A stretch of 64,000 nt of DNA from Bidens hawaiensis (lineage: Eukaryota; Streptophyta; Magnoliopsida; Asterales; Asteraceae). The stretch is taken from the NCBI GenBank assembly GCA_021521415.1, contig JAIQDT010007311.1:1-64000 (forward strand), in the 5' to 3' direction. Position 1 is the first letter of the stretch. Every line of letters begins with the position of its first letter. Positions 11,142 through 23,673 of this stretch are shown in pieces. Position numbers and translations under genes: made by a program. Below the pieces are notes generated by a model. That model had not been told where the DNA came from. It made no database searches and was given only the letters and a program-made list of their open reading frames with translations.

Positions 11142-12838
11142 AATAACTGAATGATCTTTCATTAACAATATGTGTTAATTAAATACAGAATACACTCCTT
11201 TGTGTCACACCCCGACTTAGGGCCTAGGCGTGTGACCCAAAGTTGGTACCTGCTTTATAAATATATCAGAGTTTAAGGTTGTAAAGCGGAAGACTTGCTT
11301 AAAAATATTATTATATTCAAAAGACGGGATTTAAACACCCGTTGGTTGGTACAAAAGTGTTTGAATGATAAAACCATATTTTACATTATTTTAATATCAA
11401 AATCTTCATATGAACCATCAGATCGTCTAATGGCTAGTCACCATCTCCAATCACCTATTACTCATTACCTGTAAAACAGTTTATAAAAAAAAATATACGT
11501 CAGCAACACATGCTAGTAAACACACTGACACAAAATATTTTAATACTTAGTTATCCCCTCGGGTATCTTATGACCCGGCCCATCGTGGCTTAGGAAATAA
11601 CCAAGTTCTAAAAAGTCAAATTTACTATAATAAACATCCAGTTCTACTCGAAACCGCTCAGCGATACCGCAACATCAAAGACTTAGCAACTACCAATATA
11701 CACGAGATAATCCCCCCTCGGACATTACTTAGGTCCGACCCAACGTGGCGGAGGCATTAGCAAGTGTGGTGCGGTGTGCCTACCGTCTACCTATATATGT
11801 AAGGATTCAAACAAATGTATACACTAGCCTGAGAGCCAGCGATTACCTTTGTTTATAAAGTTTAGGGATACATAATCCCATGCAAACATTTAAGGACTTG
11901 TTTTATAAAAGTTATAAAAGTTGGACGTATTCAACTTTCTTCTTGTTCGGTTTTTCTCACTGATTTGTATTGTCTTGTTACCTTGGACCTATAGTACGAG
12001 AATAACGTTTTATAAATACTAGATTAACGATCTAGCTTCAGACCTTTAGTCCGTTTGCATAACCTTTACCTTGACATTTATTTCTTTATAAAGTATAATG
12101 ACCTCTAGTCCTTTCTTTTTGTTAATCATTTATAAACTATGTTTCTTTTTCATGAAGAAACTTATATTTTAAGTTTCTTCTATCATAAGAAATATTTATA
12201 AAAGTCTTTATATATAATAGAGAAATAATATTTCATCTATAATCTCGACTTATGAAATTATAAGTCACTTTATTATATGACCAAGGTACGGGTTATATAC
12301 CCGACTACGGTCTAAGTCATTTATAATATAATAATCGGGCAGAACCTCTACCTTGTATGGCTTGTTATAAGAAATGCCTTGACTTTACTCGGGCAGTGCG
12401 CATCAGGGCCGCGTTAGTATAAAACTTTTGGTAACCCGAGCCCGTGCGCATGCGCGTCCGGTGCTTCGCACCTTACACTAGGACCACTAAGAGTGGTTAG
12501 CCACATAAGAACATTATTATGGGAATTTCCATCCTTATAAAGTGTTTTATTTTTTTTCCCACTTTTCATGTGGGATGAAGCTTTCCTTCTTTATATCCTT
12601 AGTATCAAAAGCTTCCATTTCTTTATCTTATTTTTCCCATTACTTATGTTAGATTATATTTAGTCTATCATCTTTATTAACTTGTCAAAATTGGACCAAA
12701 TTTTTCTTGATGTTACACTTTGAAATAGGAAATAATCACAATTGCATAGAAACTAATGAATACAAAATGATATATCTAAATATAATATATTGGCTTGTCA
12801 TTCAAGTTATGTTTGGCTGACCGTGTGTATGACTAATA
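11142..12838 (-). repeat. Short direct repeat, copy B, split by a solo LTR
   Basis: Bases 11142-11202 plus 12718-12838 together correspond to 10165-10360. Removing the solo LTR (11203-12717) and one CTTTG rebuilds a sequence collinear with copy A. Probably the 5' LTR of the copia relic in element orientation. Confidence 0.65.
11203..12717 (-). mobile_element. Solo LTR, 1515 bp, perfect CTTTG target duplication
   Basis: Starts TGTCACACCCC and ends GATGTTACA, so in element orientation it is TGTAACATC...GGGTGTGACA. Flanked by CTTTG at 11198-11202 and 12718-12722. The paralogous unoccupied site at about 10250 has a single CTTTG, which fixes the boundaries. It shares GGCCTAGGCGTGTGAC and GGTACC words with the LTRs at 1962, 4868 and 14144. 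No internal region, hence solo. Confidence 0.93.
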
Positions 12839-12994
12839 TTATGTTCATTATGTTGAACAAAAGTTTTATGCGCAAAGTCATAAGTAGTTAACAAAAGTTT
12901 AAAGTTAAAATTTTAATACGCAAATTCTTTAATCTGGGTCAGCTTTTATTGACTCAAACATTTCAATATCAAATGTAAAACCCAAAGTCTACTC

Positions 12995-14143
12995 ATAACC
13001 TGAAGAAAGCCAATATCTTGTTTGCAAAACGGATTGTTTCTTGTATTTCAAGAGAGTGGTGCCCCTCCAATCAGTAACAAATATCCTGTTCTAGATCTTT
13101 TGGTGTTCAAACACCCAAACCAGTCTTAATCAAATATGCCACCAAATTCGTTTTCTCCAGATTTTTGGAAGAAGCTTGCCTCGGATTAGCTTTCAGGTTA
13201 CGTAAAACTCTCATGATTGCATCCATGTGGCTCTGTCTGGGATCAACCACGAATTGACTCAAAACATTCACCGAGTGGGTAATATATGGTCTAGTCGCTT
13301 GTAGGTAAATCACGTTCCATTTGGAAAGAACTATGTTGGCAGCCCAACAACCCACTATCTTCAAGAATATCAAGAACGTACTTTCTTTGACTAAGAACCA
13401 AACCATCGCAAGCACAAGCCACTTTGATGCCCAAAAAGTATTTTATAACACTGAGGTCTTTTATACTAAACTTCTTATTTAGAAAGGTCTTATTTCGTAT
13501 ATTTTGATGGCATCATTCCCTACGAGAATTACATCATCAACGTATATAAGTGCTGCCAGAAAAATTCTCCATTTCGAAAAAGTAAAAGGAGAATGGTCCG
13601 CCCTTGATTCCTTAAAACCAGCTTCAAGAAGAACCGAAGTGAATTTTTTATACTAGTTCCTAGAGGCTTGTTTTAGGCCATAAAGGGAATTTCTGAACCT
13701 ACAATATTTATTTTCTTTTCCTTTCTCGAACCCTTGAGGAATCTTCATGTAAACTTCCTTGTTCAAATCGCAATGTAAGAAGGTGCTATTGACATCAAGT
13801 TGGTGAATTATCCAATTTTTCTTGACTACGATGGCGAGCAATATACGGACGGTTACTAACATTGCCACGGGAGCAAAGGTATCATGGAAATCAATACCCT
13901 CCAATTGTGTTAACCTTTTGCTACCAATCTCGTCCTTTACCTTTCCACTTCTCAATTTGGTTTGGACGCCACTTTATAGACCCATTTAGAATTTATAGCT
14001 CTATTTCCCTTGGGAAGTACCTCGAGAGTCCAAGTGTCATTTAATTCAAGAGCATTTAATTCTCTATTCATGGCATCTCGCCAATTCTCGTTCAGTGCAG
14101 CTTACTTAAAATTTTTCAGCTCATCATGTGAAGTGATGACCAA
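12995..14143 (-). pseudogene. Ty1/copia RT-RNase H relic, 3' part, split by a gypsy insertion
   Basis: Minus-strand copia pol. Open segment 13653-13955 carries RT motifs (HDTFAPVA, IHQLDVNSTFLH, PQGFEKGK, NSLYGLKQASR); 13107-13415 holds the later RPYITHSVNVLSQF region. RNase H-like traces fade out near 12995. Frameshifts and stops occur throughout. At 14143 the frame runs into the gypsy 5' LTR and resumes beyond 22422, then again beyond the solo LTR at 24297, so this is one copia gene disrupted twice. Confidence 0.88.
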
Positions 14144-15952
14144 TGTAACATCTTGAGAATATCCCGTTCAATTTTGGGCCAAAAGTGAAAATTCTGAAAC
14201 CTAAAGGGGTTAAAATGAAAATTTGGGTTTTCAGACCTACAGATTTAATCATCGCGCTACGCGATGCCATTCCCTATAAGTTTTGAAAAAAGGGGGCGCC
14301 GCGCTACGCGATGGTCCGGGATCAAGAGGGCATCGCGCTCCGCGATGACCCCATTAAGTAACCAGGGACACGTGGCCAACCACGTGTTAACACATGGCAA
14401 CACCTCGTCAGTTACGGCCTCGCGCTACGCGATGACCTAAGGAAAGGCCTATCACGCTACGCGACGGTCCCCAAAACTTTGCCTATAAAAAGGGGGCAAC
14501 GGGTTTGAAGCTAATTCATCCAACATTCACCATCACCTTCACATAGTTAACATTAGAGAACGTGCCCGATGGCCGTGAAGTTCCGAGGTCCATTTTCTTG
14601 AAGTTCGTGCAAGTATTGGAGATATAACGAGCTGTAGAGCAGTTAACTAAGTTAGGAGCAAAGTTCTGCCAACTAAGCAATCATTATGCCTTAGCATAAG
14701 TATTCCAAACATTCACAAAGGTAGAATCTAAGCTTAAGTTATTGTCAATCATATTATGATAGCTTAGACTCAGTCAAGGCACTGGCCTTTAACCTTGAAG
14801 TATTTTAAAAAACATTCACATACAGTTTTCAATCAAACAGTACTTTAACAGAGTTAATGTTATACGAAACTATGTTTTTAACGGGCATGTAGTAACCGGA
14901 AGGGGGATATCATTAGTAGACTCTTCTTGCCTATGGTAAGTAATTCGTACACATCCCAATCAACCGCGGGACCCGTTTACTTACCTAGAGAAGTTTGCTA
15001 ACGTGATAGACTCTATTAGGCCAAAGCATGCTATACCAAACGTCACCCAAATACAATCATGATTCCAAAGTACATTCACAAACCTAATCAAGGTTAAAAC
15101 CAGACTTAAAGTCTACAGTCTAATCAAGAAACACCATTAAGGTGATCATTCAAACCTATTTATTTACAGGTTAACAATCAATTGCAATCAAGAAAGGTTT
15201 TCAAACAATCACATCATTGGTACATGTGAATACGTTCAACCTTTTTGTAACGTGAATACGTTGAACCTTTACAATCAGTAAAAACATATTTATACTCTAT
15301 AAGATAAGCAAGTTGTCTGTCTTAAAGAGTCAGTCAACTGTTTACATGAGATTACGTGATCTCTAAAACTTTATAATACAAAGTAGAGAATAAAACAACT
15401 CAGACCGAATACACATATGTCTTGATCCAAACATAACCGTTAAGCCTAAACAGTCAAAGGCTACGTGGCCGCGGGCTAATGGTCGTATATAGTTTCTCCT
15501 GAATGGGCTACGTGGCTGGGAGACTTGTGTGTGTGTAGGGCAGTGTCACAATACCGGAAATAGAAATATTTCTGCAAAGCAATGTCAGGAAAACTATATT
15601 TGTATTATAATTGTTATTTAAAATGATTTTAGAGTCAACGATTCACCAGCATATCGCTGACATATTTTTCCCCACATTACAGGAAAACAAGCATAGTACA
15701 GATAGCAAGGCATAAGAGTCATTTATGGAGTTAGATGCTCGCAGATGGTGATGGCTCAATTTTAAATAAATAAAATATTATAACAAGAATAAACAAGGTT
15801 TGTAAACCAAATACTTGGATAATTATTATCCAAAATAAATTAATATTTTATTATAATCAAAGAATTCCGCTAATAACCTACAACTCTGATATATTTTCAA
15901 AACAGGTACCAACTATGGGTGTCACACCTAGGCCCTAAGTCGGGGTGTGACA
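14144..15952 (+). repeat. 5' LTR of the gypsy element
   Basis: TGTAACATC...GGGTGTGACA, 1809 bp. The first 350 bases carry CG-rich palindromes before a TATA box; the rest is AT-rich. Confidence 0.9.
14250..14490 (+). promoter_or_regulatory. LTR promoter: palindrome cluster plus TATA box
   Basis: Five intact or slightly decayed copies of a 17-bp palindrome (arms CATCGCG/CGCGATG around CTA) lie at about 14250, 14298, 14331, 14418 and 14451. A TATA box, CTATAAAA, follows at 14483-14490. Position just upstream of TATA fits enhancer-like U3 elements; the function is inferred. Confidence 0.6.
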
Positions 15953-15955
15953 GGT

Positions 15956-15968
15956 TGGTATCAGAGCC
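15956..15968 (+). promoter_or_regulatory. Primer-binding site, initiator Met tRNA
   Basis: TGGTATCAGAGCC, three bases after the 5' LTR, is the complement of the 3' end of plant initiator methionine tRNA, the usual primer of plant chromoviruses. Confidence 0.9.
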
Positions 15969-18193
15969 ATCAATCTTAGCGAATTAGGTATTTAATAATA
16001 CCTAGGCTTTGATCAAAAGATAAAACATCAGTCTTATTACATAATCATTGGTTTTAATTAGATATTAATATGTTAGTACCTAAAGTTTTAATCACTTGTT
16101 TAATAAGTAGGGATAAGCATTGAGTAGTAGACTACGTATCCCTAAGTATACGTATGTATATATATTATATACTTTAGGCACAAAAATCAAGTAGTTATAC
16201 GTTCAAACCCTGCACCTGAATTCAAGCCATCAGACATGGCCAGTAATAAACAGTTATTACATGAACTATTCCGGTCAAGAGCAACCGATTGTTTCAATGC
16301 TATCATATGGAACACAATAGGTGTATGAACCAGGTAGTCAGCAAATAAGTTTAAACAAGAAACCAGTACGGAATTACCATTCTAGTTAAGATTAGTGGCA
16401 TTTCGGGTCGCCACCACTTAATTATCAGACTCCACACATAACAAGCAAGGACCAAACCGTAAACCGAAAATGAGGAGTATTATGCCCCATGAAAGAATAC
16501 CATTCTAAATTGCCAATCAGCTTTCTATCGGAACCAAAGGAAGATAAGGAAGGAAATTAATTTCTTTTCCACCGTATCCTGGTCATGTGCCAACAATATC
16601 TGAACAGGCAAACAAAATTTCGGGAAGAGACCCGACTACTCGAAGAATTTTACATAGACAACACTCTAAGTGAAGAAATACAAGCTTATGTGAAGCATCA
16701 CAAACCTGCACCTAGAAAAAAACAGTCTACCTTTTTTCAGCAGTGCCCACACCTGTATGGTACTTAAATCAATAATGCCAAAAGAAAAGGAAACAATAAA
16801 TCATCACAGATTTGCTAACATCAATCTAATCGAGGATCAATAAAACTTTCATTCAATAAAGGTAAAGGATAAATAGGAACAGTTATACTCTCAATTCCTA
16901 TATCTAGTGAGGATTCCTACTGAAACAACAATGGAGGAAAATTTAGATTCATCCAACATCAAGACCTCACTAAATCCAAAGAAGTACAAAATCAAAATAT
17001 ACATGGATTAAGATCAAGTGGATCCAAGAAACCAAAGATATAAATAATGGCAAATACATAAAATTATCCTCAGGGACAGGAATATTTAATCTGGCAATTC
17101 AAGATCTATACTTGGTTACACGCAAAAAGTGATGCTTCATTAAGGAATGAATGCCAAGGAAAGGCAAAAAGAGAAAAAGATAGACAAAGAGTAACAAGGC
17201 TAAAAATTTTACCATTCATTGGACGAAATAAGAAAATCAGTGGTTATAAGTAATCTTGTGCAACATAAATAAAAGATATGTTCTATTTCTTTGAAATATT
17301 AAACTTATCTTTAAAGATTTATGTTAAGAAGAGATAGCACATATTTTCAAAGTAATTCTTTTAGCAAATCTCGAAGTAAGAGAATTTTAAATAATAAGAT
17401 AAAGGAAAGGTCCAGGTGAACAGATTTCAAAGAAAGATTAACTTCGAGGCAACACTAGAGGAAAACAGGAATAGACCCAAAAAGAGAACTAGAGAAATTC
17501 TTATGGCCTTTTTGTACACAAGGTATGTAGTAGTCACTCCAAGAGCATATGACAAAGGAATTATTGATACCTTTTAAGAACACTCGTCAACCATCATTAT
17601 ACCTGGAAAATGATTATGAGACATATGAATCTATTGTCTTATAGAATTACTTTAACAGCATTCCTCAATCAAAGAAACAAACATTTGGATCGTGCCTTAT
17701 ATCAAATAGATAACCACAATAGAGAATTAATTGAGGTCAAAGAAGAGAAAGGAAACATCAGAAAGAAATCCTCCCTAAATATTAAACGTTTTAGACCTTT
17801 CGTATTGTATCGTTGTTTCAGTATCTCTGTCATACTAAATCAATTCCATTTTACAGAATGTCGAATCTTAACAATTAAAATAATAATGAAGAAGTTTCAA
17901 GCAACAGAAACATAACAGAACCTGCACAGGAAATCCATGAGCAGTATTTCGACAAAATGAAGGAGATGATCCACAACACAATAACTCCTTCCATCGACAC
18001 AATGAAAGAAGAGATACATAAGATTCAACATCCAGGTAATAAAATTAGAAGCCATCCATATCGAACTCCTTCTCGTTATAGCAAAATCACCAAAGATCAT
18101 TTAGTAGCCCAAGGTTGTAGTTTCTAGGAATTCGAAGCCTTTAAACCAAAAGAATTTTATGGAGACCAAGGTGTCATACCAACTTTACGCTGG
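15969..18193 (+). other. Gypsy leader and degraded gag N terminus
   Basis: A-rich interior sequence after the primer site. Only short open frames occur (16585-16767, 17610-17915). From about 17900 the sequence reads as the start of a gag-like frame that is broken by a stop near 18127, just before the open gag segment. Nothing else is recognisable. Confidence 0.5.
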
Positions 18194-18916
18194 TTGGATG
18201 AGATCGAGACCATTGTCATTATTAGTCAATGCACTGAGATTCAAAAGATACAGTATGCATCTCTGAAATTTAAAGGTGAAGCCCTAGAATGGTGGAACAA
18301 TTTAGTCATGTTAAAGGGAAAAAAAACCATATATAAAATGAAATGGGGAGCATTCAAAGAACTGGTATTACAACAGTTTTGCCCCATTAGTGAAATCGAC
18401 CATATTCAGATCAAGTTTCTAGACCACAAAATGGAAGGCACAAATTACAAGGACGATAATGCCAAGTTCTTTGACTATTGCCAATCAAATCCACGCCTAG
18501 ATGACTCAGAATACAACAAGGTTATTCAGTACATATATGGGCTACCAGAGGAGATTAGAGATATAGTAAAAACCCATATGCCACCAACAATCTACTTGGC
18601 CATGATACTAGTCGAATACTTGATCAATAATATGTCAAAGGACATGGAAATTATAGAGGAAAATAATGCAAAGAAGAAAGAAACAGTTGTAGTAAAACAA
18701 ATAAAGACAATCAAAGAAAAATCAACTTGTGAAAATTGTGGTAAACACCACTCTGGAAAGTGTCAAAAACAAGACAAAAGCAATGCAACAGTCATATGTA
18801 TGTACTGTAATAAAGATGGTCATTTTGAGGAAGACTGCAGAAGGAAAACCGTTACATGTTTTAGTTGTATAGAAAAAGGACATTTCAGCATTGAATGTTC
18901 GAAGAAGACAAGTTAA
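18194..18916 (+). pseudogene. Gypsy gag with zinc knuckles (partial)
   Basis: 240 codons. Residues ~15-150 match a retrotransposon gag (capsid-like) domain, with the typical ALEWWNNL, W...F...FCP pattern and a following Y..LP segment. Residues ~175-238 carry three cysteine knuckles, CENCGKHHSGKC, CMYCNKDGHFEEDC and CFSCIEKGHFSIEC, that bind the genomic RNA. The upstream frame is closed by a stop and the downstream protease-RT is deleted, so it is a remnant. Confidence 0.85.
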
Positions 18917-19618
18917 GCAAGTAAAAGTGGTGTTAAGGAAAGAATGCCAGAGTAATTATGTTACACACAAGAAGAATATGTCAATCAAGAATAAAGGAGG
19001 ATAAGAGTATGCCAAAGGGAATGTTCAAGAATCCAAGGCATTTGAAATAACTAATAGCTTAGTTAAACTCTTATTAACTGCTTGTAAACTCGTTTTAAAA
19101 CGAGAAGTTTTGTAACCGTAATAGGGACTTTGCATCCCTAATGTGAATAAAGAAAGATATTAGCATATAGATTGTATCTTTACACAAAAATGTTTATACT
19201 CATCAAAAATATAAATTCGAAATATGAAAGACTATATGATTAATATAGTCCATCATCTATAGAAGGATAGAATAAAAAGAATAAGATAAATTGGATAAAA
19301 GGGAGTATGTTTCAAAGGAAATCGGTTATGTACTCTTTGAAAGTCCAAAAGAAACAACCGATGGATATAAATGGGAGAAGTTCGTCAAGATCATAAAGCA
19401 ACGAACAACGCGAGACAAGTAAAAGAATCTTGAAAGTTATCAAGATGAACAAGTTGAAAAGATTTGATATACTGAATCCAAGAGATATTCTGGATAACAT
19501 CAGCAAATGTTTAGAATACAATAGGTAAGGTAAATAATTAAACACAACTGGCCACTGTGTTTAGCAATTTATGATTACTTATGATATTCTGAACTACTGA
19601 CTGATAATATCAATTAAT
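18917..19618 (+). other. Deletion interval between gag and integrase
   Basis: About 700 AT-rich bases stand where protease, reverse transcriptase and RNase H (normally over 2.5 kb) should be. No motif of these domains was found in any frame. Confidence 0.6.
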
Positions 19619-20545
19619 ATGCAAAAATCATTTAGTTTGGATAAGTTAGCACAGCTATATGATGAAAATATTGTATCTTTTCATGGTGTGCCATTGTCCA
19701 TTATTTCAGATAGAGATAGTCGTTTTACTTCAAGGTTTTGGGCAAGTTTTCAAAACGCTATGGAAACACAATTGAATTTAAGTACTGCGTATCACTCACA
19801 AACAGATGATCTCTGTGAACGCACTATCCAAACCTTAGAAGACATGCTTCGTGCATGTGTAATCGATTTAGGAGGAAGTTGGGATACTCATTTACCTTCA
19901 ATGGAATTTTTATACAACAACAGTTATCATACTAGTATTCAAATGGCACCGCTCGAAGCGTTATATGGACTGAAATATAGAACACCCGTATGTTAGTCAG
20001 AAACAGGGGATAACCAATTGTCAGGTCCCGAAATCATTCAAAGAACCACTGATCAGGTAATACAAATACGAGAACGATTGAAGACGGCAAGAGATAGACA
20101 AAAGAGTTATGCCGATGTTCGCCGCAAACCGTTAGAATTTCAAGTAGGAGACAAAGTACTACTTAAAGTATCACCTTGGAAAGGTGTAGTACGATTTGGG
20201 CCACGATTCGTAGGACCATTCAAAATACTTGAAAGAATAGGACCTGTTGCATATCGATTGGAATTACCCGAGGAAATGAAAAGCATAGATGACGTGTTTC
20301 ATGTATCAAATCTACGTAAATGTCTAGCCAATGAAACACTTCCAATGCCATTGAAAGACGTTGAAATTAATGAAAAACTTAAGTTTGTGGAACAACCGAT
20401 TCAAATTGAAGATAGTATGATTAAGTTTTCAAACGTAAACAACTCAAATTGGTAAAAGTCCGTTGGGATTCAAGATGTGGACCTAAGTATACATGGGAAC
20501 TTGAATCAGAAATGAAAAGAAAGTACCCATATTTATTCCAATAAA
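19619..20545 (+). pseudogene. Gypsy integrase C-terminal half with chromodomain-like end
   Basis: Two open segments (19619-19996 and 20018-20455) in one frame are separated by a TAG near 19994. The first has the second catalytic aspartate ([10 protein letters not shown]) and the catalytic glutamate ([12 protein letters not shown]); the first aspartate and zinc finger are missing. The second has the GPY/F module ([21 protein letters not shown], then [11 protein letters not shown]). A frame change near 20440 leads to a chromodomain-like tail (VRWDSRCGPKYTWELESEM). These features are those of plant chromoviruses of Tekay/Del type. Non-functional. Confidence 0.87.
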
Positions 20546-20565
20546 TCTCGAGGATAAGATTATTC

Positions 20566-20580
20566 AAAAGGTGGGGAGGA
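20566..20580 (+). promoter_or_regulatory. Polypurine tract
   Basis: AAAAGGTGGGGAGGA directly before the 3' LTR; primes plus-strand DNA synthesis in LTR elements. Confidence 0.85.
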
Positions 20581-22422
20581 TGTAACATCTCGAGAATACC
20601 AAACATTCAATTTTGGGCCAAAAGTGACAATTCTGAAACCTAAAGGGGTTAAAATGAAAATTTGGGTTTTCAGGCCCATCGCGCTACGCGATGGGTGGAC
20701 AGATTTAATCATTGCGCTACGCGATGCCATTCCCTAGAAGTTCTGAAAAAAGGGGGCGTCGAGCTACGCAATGGTCCGAGATCAAGAGGGCATCGCGCTA
20801 CATGATGACCCCATTAAGTAACCATGGACACGTGGCCAACCACATGTCAATACGTGGCAACACCTCGTCAATTGTGGTGTCGCGCTACACGATGGCCTAA
20901 GGAAAGGCCCATCGCGCTACGCGATGGTCCCCAAAACTTTGCCTATAAAAGGAGGGCTACGTGTTTGAAGCTAATTCATCCCACATTCACCATCACCTTC
21001 ACATAGTTAACATTGGATAACGTGCCCGAGTGTCGTGAAGTTCCGAAGTCCATTTTCTTGAAGTTCATGCAAGTATTGAAAATATAACGAGCTGTAGAGC
21101 AGTTAACCAAGTTATGAGCGAAGTTCTGCCAACTAGGCAATCATTCTGCCTTAGCATAAGTATTATAAACATTCACAAAAGTAGAATCTAAACTTAAGTT
21201 ATTGTCAATTATATTATGATAGCTTAGACTCAGTAAAGGCACTTGCCTTTAACCTTGAAAGTATTTTCAAAAACATTCACATACAGTTTTCAATCAAACA
21301 GTACTTTTATAGGGTTAATGTTATCAAAACTATTTTTTTGACGGGCATGTAGTAACTGGAAGGGGGATATCATTAGTAGACTCTTCTTGCCTAAGGTAAG
21401 TAAGTCGTACACATCCCAATCAATCGCGGGACCCGTTTACTTACCTGGAGAAGTTGCCAACGTGATAGACTCTATTAGGCCAAAGCATGCTATACCAAAC
21501 GTCACCCAAATACAATCATGATTCCAAAATACATTCACAAACATAATCAATGTTAAAACCAGACTTAAAGTCTGCAGCCTAATCAAGAAACACCATTAAG
21601 GTGATCATTCAAAACTATTTATTTAGAGGTTAACAATCAGTTGCAATCACGAAAGGTTTTCAAACAATCACATCATCGGTACAGGTGAATACGTTCAACC
21701 TTATTATAACATTAATACGTTAAACCTTTACAATTAGTCAAAACATATTTATACTCTATAAGATAAGAAGGTTGTTTGTCTTAAAGAGTCAGTCAACTGT
21801 TTACATGAGATTACGTGATCTCTAAAACTTTATAATACAAAGTAGAGAATAAAGCAACTCAGACCGAATACACATGTGTCTTGATCAAAACATAACCGTT
21901 AAGCCTAAACAGTCAAAGGCTACGTGGCCACGGGCTAATGGTCATATATAGTTTCTCTGGAATGGGCTACATGGCTGGGAGACTTGTGTGTGTGTAGGGC
22001 AGTGTCACAATATCGGAAATAGAAATATTTATGCAGAGCAATGTCAGAAAAACTATATTTGTATCATAATTGTTATTTAAAATGCTTTTAGAGTCAACGA
22101 TTCACCAGCATATCGTTGACGTATTTTTCCCCACATTACAGGAAAGCAAGCATAGTACAGATAGCAAGACATAAGAGTCATAAATGGAGTTAGATGCTCG
22201 CAGATGGTGATGGATTAATTTTAAATGAATAAAATATTGTAACAAGAATAAACAAGGTTTGTAAACCAAATTCTTGGATAATTATTATCCAAAAGAATTT
22301 TCAAAATAAATTAAATTTTATTATAATCAAAGACTTCCGCTAATAACCTACAACGCTGATATATTTTCAAAACTGGTACAAACTATGGGTGTCACACCTA
22401 GGCCCTATGTCGGGGGGTGACA
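20581..22422 (+). repeat. 3' LTR of the gypsy element
   Basis: 1842 bp, collinear with the 5' LTR. It has one extra palindrome unit at about 20677-20693, absent from the 5' LTR; other palindromes show CpG decay (for example CATGATG for CGCGATG). TATA box at 20943-20950. Confidence 0.9.
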
Positions 22423-22494
22423 ATCGATAAAAAAATCTTGGTTAAACTTTGAGAATTTATTATAAGAAATATAATTTGCCATAGGATCTACCAT
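22423..22494 (-). pseudogene. Copia relic, central piece
   Basis: On the minus strand these bases read the segment just before copia RT (YISYNKFSKFNQDF), linking 24298-24607 to 12995-14143 once both insertions are removed. Confidence 0.8.
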
Positions 22495-22704
22495 TGTAAC
22501 ATCCAACTTCTTGTTATATAATAAATGACCGAAAGTTTTGTTATTTAACTGTGTATCGTTAAGTTAGTCGTGTGTTAAGTGTTTGGATAATATTTGGATT
22601 TGGAATTGTGAGTGGGTTGTGGGGCCCATGGCCCCCTATATAAGCCTAACCACTCCACCTTTTCACCACTTTGTTACCTTCCACCTCACACACACACACT
22701 CAAG

Positions 22705-22739
<35 letters not shown>

Positions 22740-23623
22740 TCTCTCTACGTCCGGATCCAAATCCGTGTAAAAAGAGGAAGAATCTCGTGTGTAGATATCA
22801 TCAAATAACAAGAATCATCGTCCAGATCTACGTATTGTCCGGATCTGAACTCGAACCCGAAGCAAAGGTAGGTTTCGGTTTTAATGGTTAAGTTTTATAG
22901 TTAGAATCGTCATGCAAACAGATATAATGATATATGGGGTTTTAAAATGTAAGAAAAATATAAACTTGTTAAGTTATAACCTCTTGGGTACACTTAAGAT
23001 GAAAAGGTGACCTTGGACTATGAGAGATATGGGTTCAGGATCAGGTGCATGGGGTCAGAATGTGTCGGAAGATGGCTTTAAAATAGTAAGAACAAAGAAA
23101 AGAAGAATTTCGCATCGCATAAGCCATGCGAAGCGAAAAAGGTAATTTCGCATCGAAACAGCTTCATGCGAAGCGAAACAGTTTCAAGCGAAGCGAAACA
23201 GTTGCGTGCGAAGCGAAATCCTTTCATGCGAAATTTTATAAATTCATTTTCAGTTGCATGCGCTGCCCCTTGGACCCTGCTAGGGGCTGCCGCCCCTAGA
23301 CCCCGCTACCAGGTGCGCTGCCCTCGGACCCCCGTTAGTTGAGGGTTTCATAAATTGAGATGTAGGTAGTTGTGGTAATAGATAATTGACACGCGTAATG
23401 TATTGAACAGTTAGCCGTGCTCAACTAAAGAAAGGGAATTACTATGAACGGCGAGAGAAATTGACTCTAGGTGAGTTCTAGCCCCATTTCTCTTTGAAAT
23501 GTTTTCAGGGTTGCATGCATACTCCTATGTGTTAGCTAATACATTTACTTAATTGATAAGTGTATGATACGTGTATGACTATGTATTGAATGTTATTGCT
23601 ATATAATGATAGTATGAATGAGC

Positions 23624-23673
<50 letters not shown>

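Larger units (their letters stand above)
14144..22422 (+). mobile_element. Ty3/gypsy chromovirus-like element, internally deleted
   Basis: Two LTRs (14144-15952, 20581-22422) in the same orientation, a primer-binding site matching initiator Met tRNA and a polypurine tract bound a 4.6-kb interior with gag and the C-terminal half of integrase only. Protease, reverse transcriptase, RNase H and the first integrase half are missing, so it cannot move by itself. Flanking bases ACCAA and ATCGA are compatible with a decayed 5-bp duplication (two transitions). They also sit exactly where the interrupted copia reading frame needs to be joined. The LTRs differ at many positions and in length (1809 and 1842 bp), so it is much older than the element at 28471. 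Confidence 0.88.

Noticed and set aside
22583..22891. 102-codon frame with a poly-His-Thr run
   Set aside because: Read-through of a (CA)n tract in the leader of a solo LTR.
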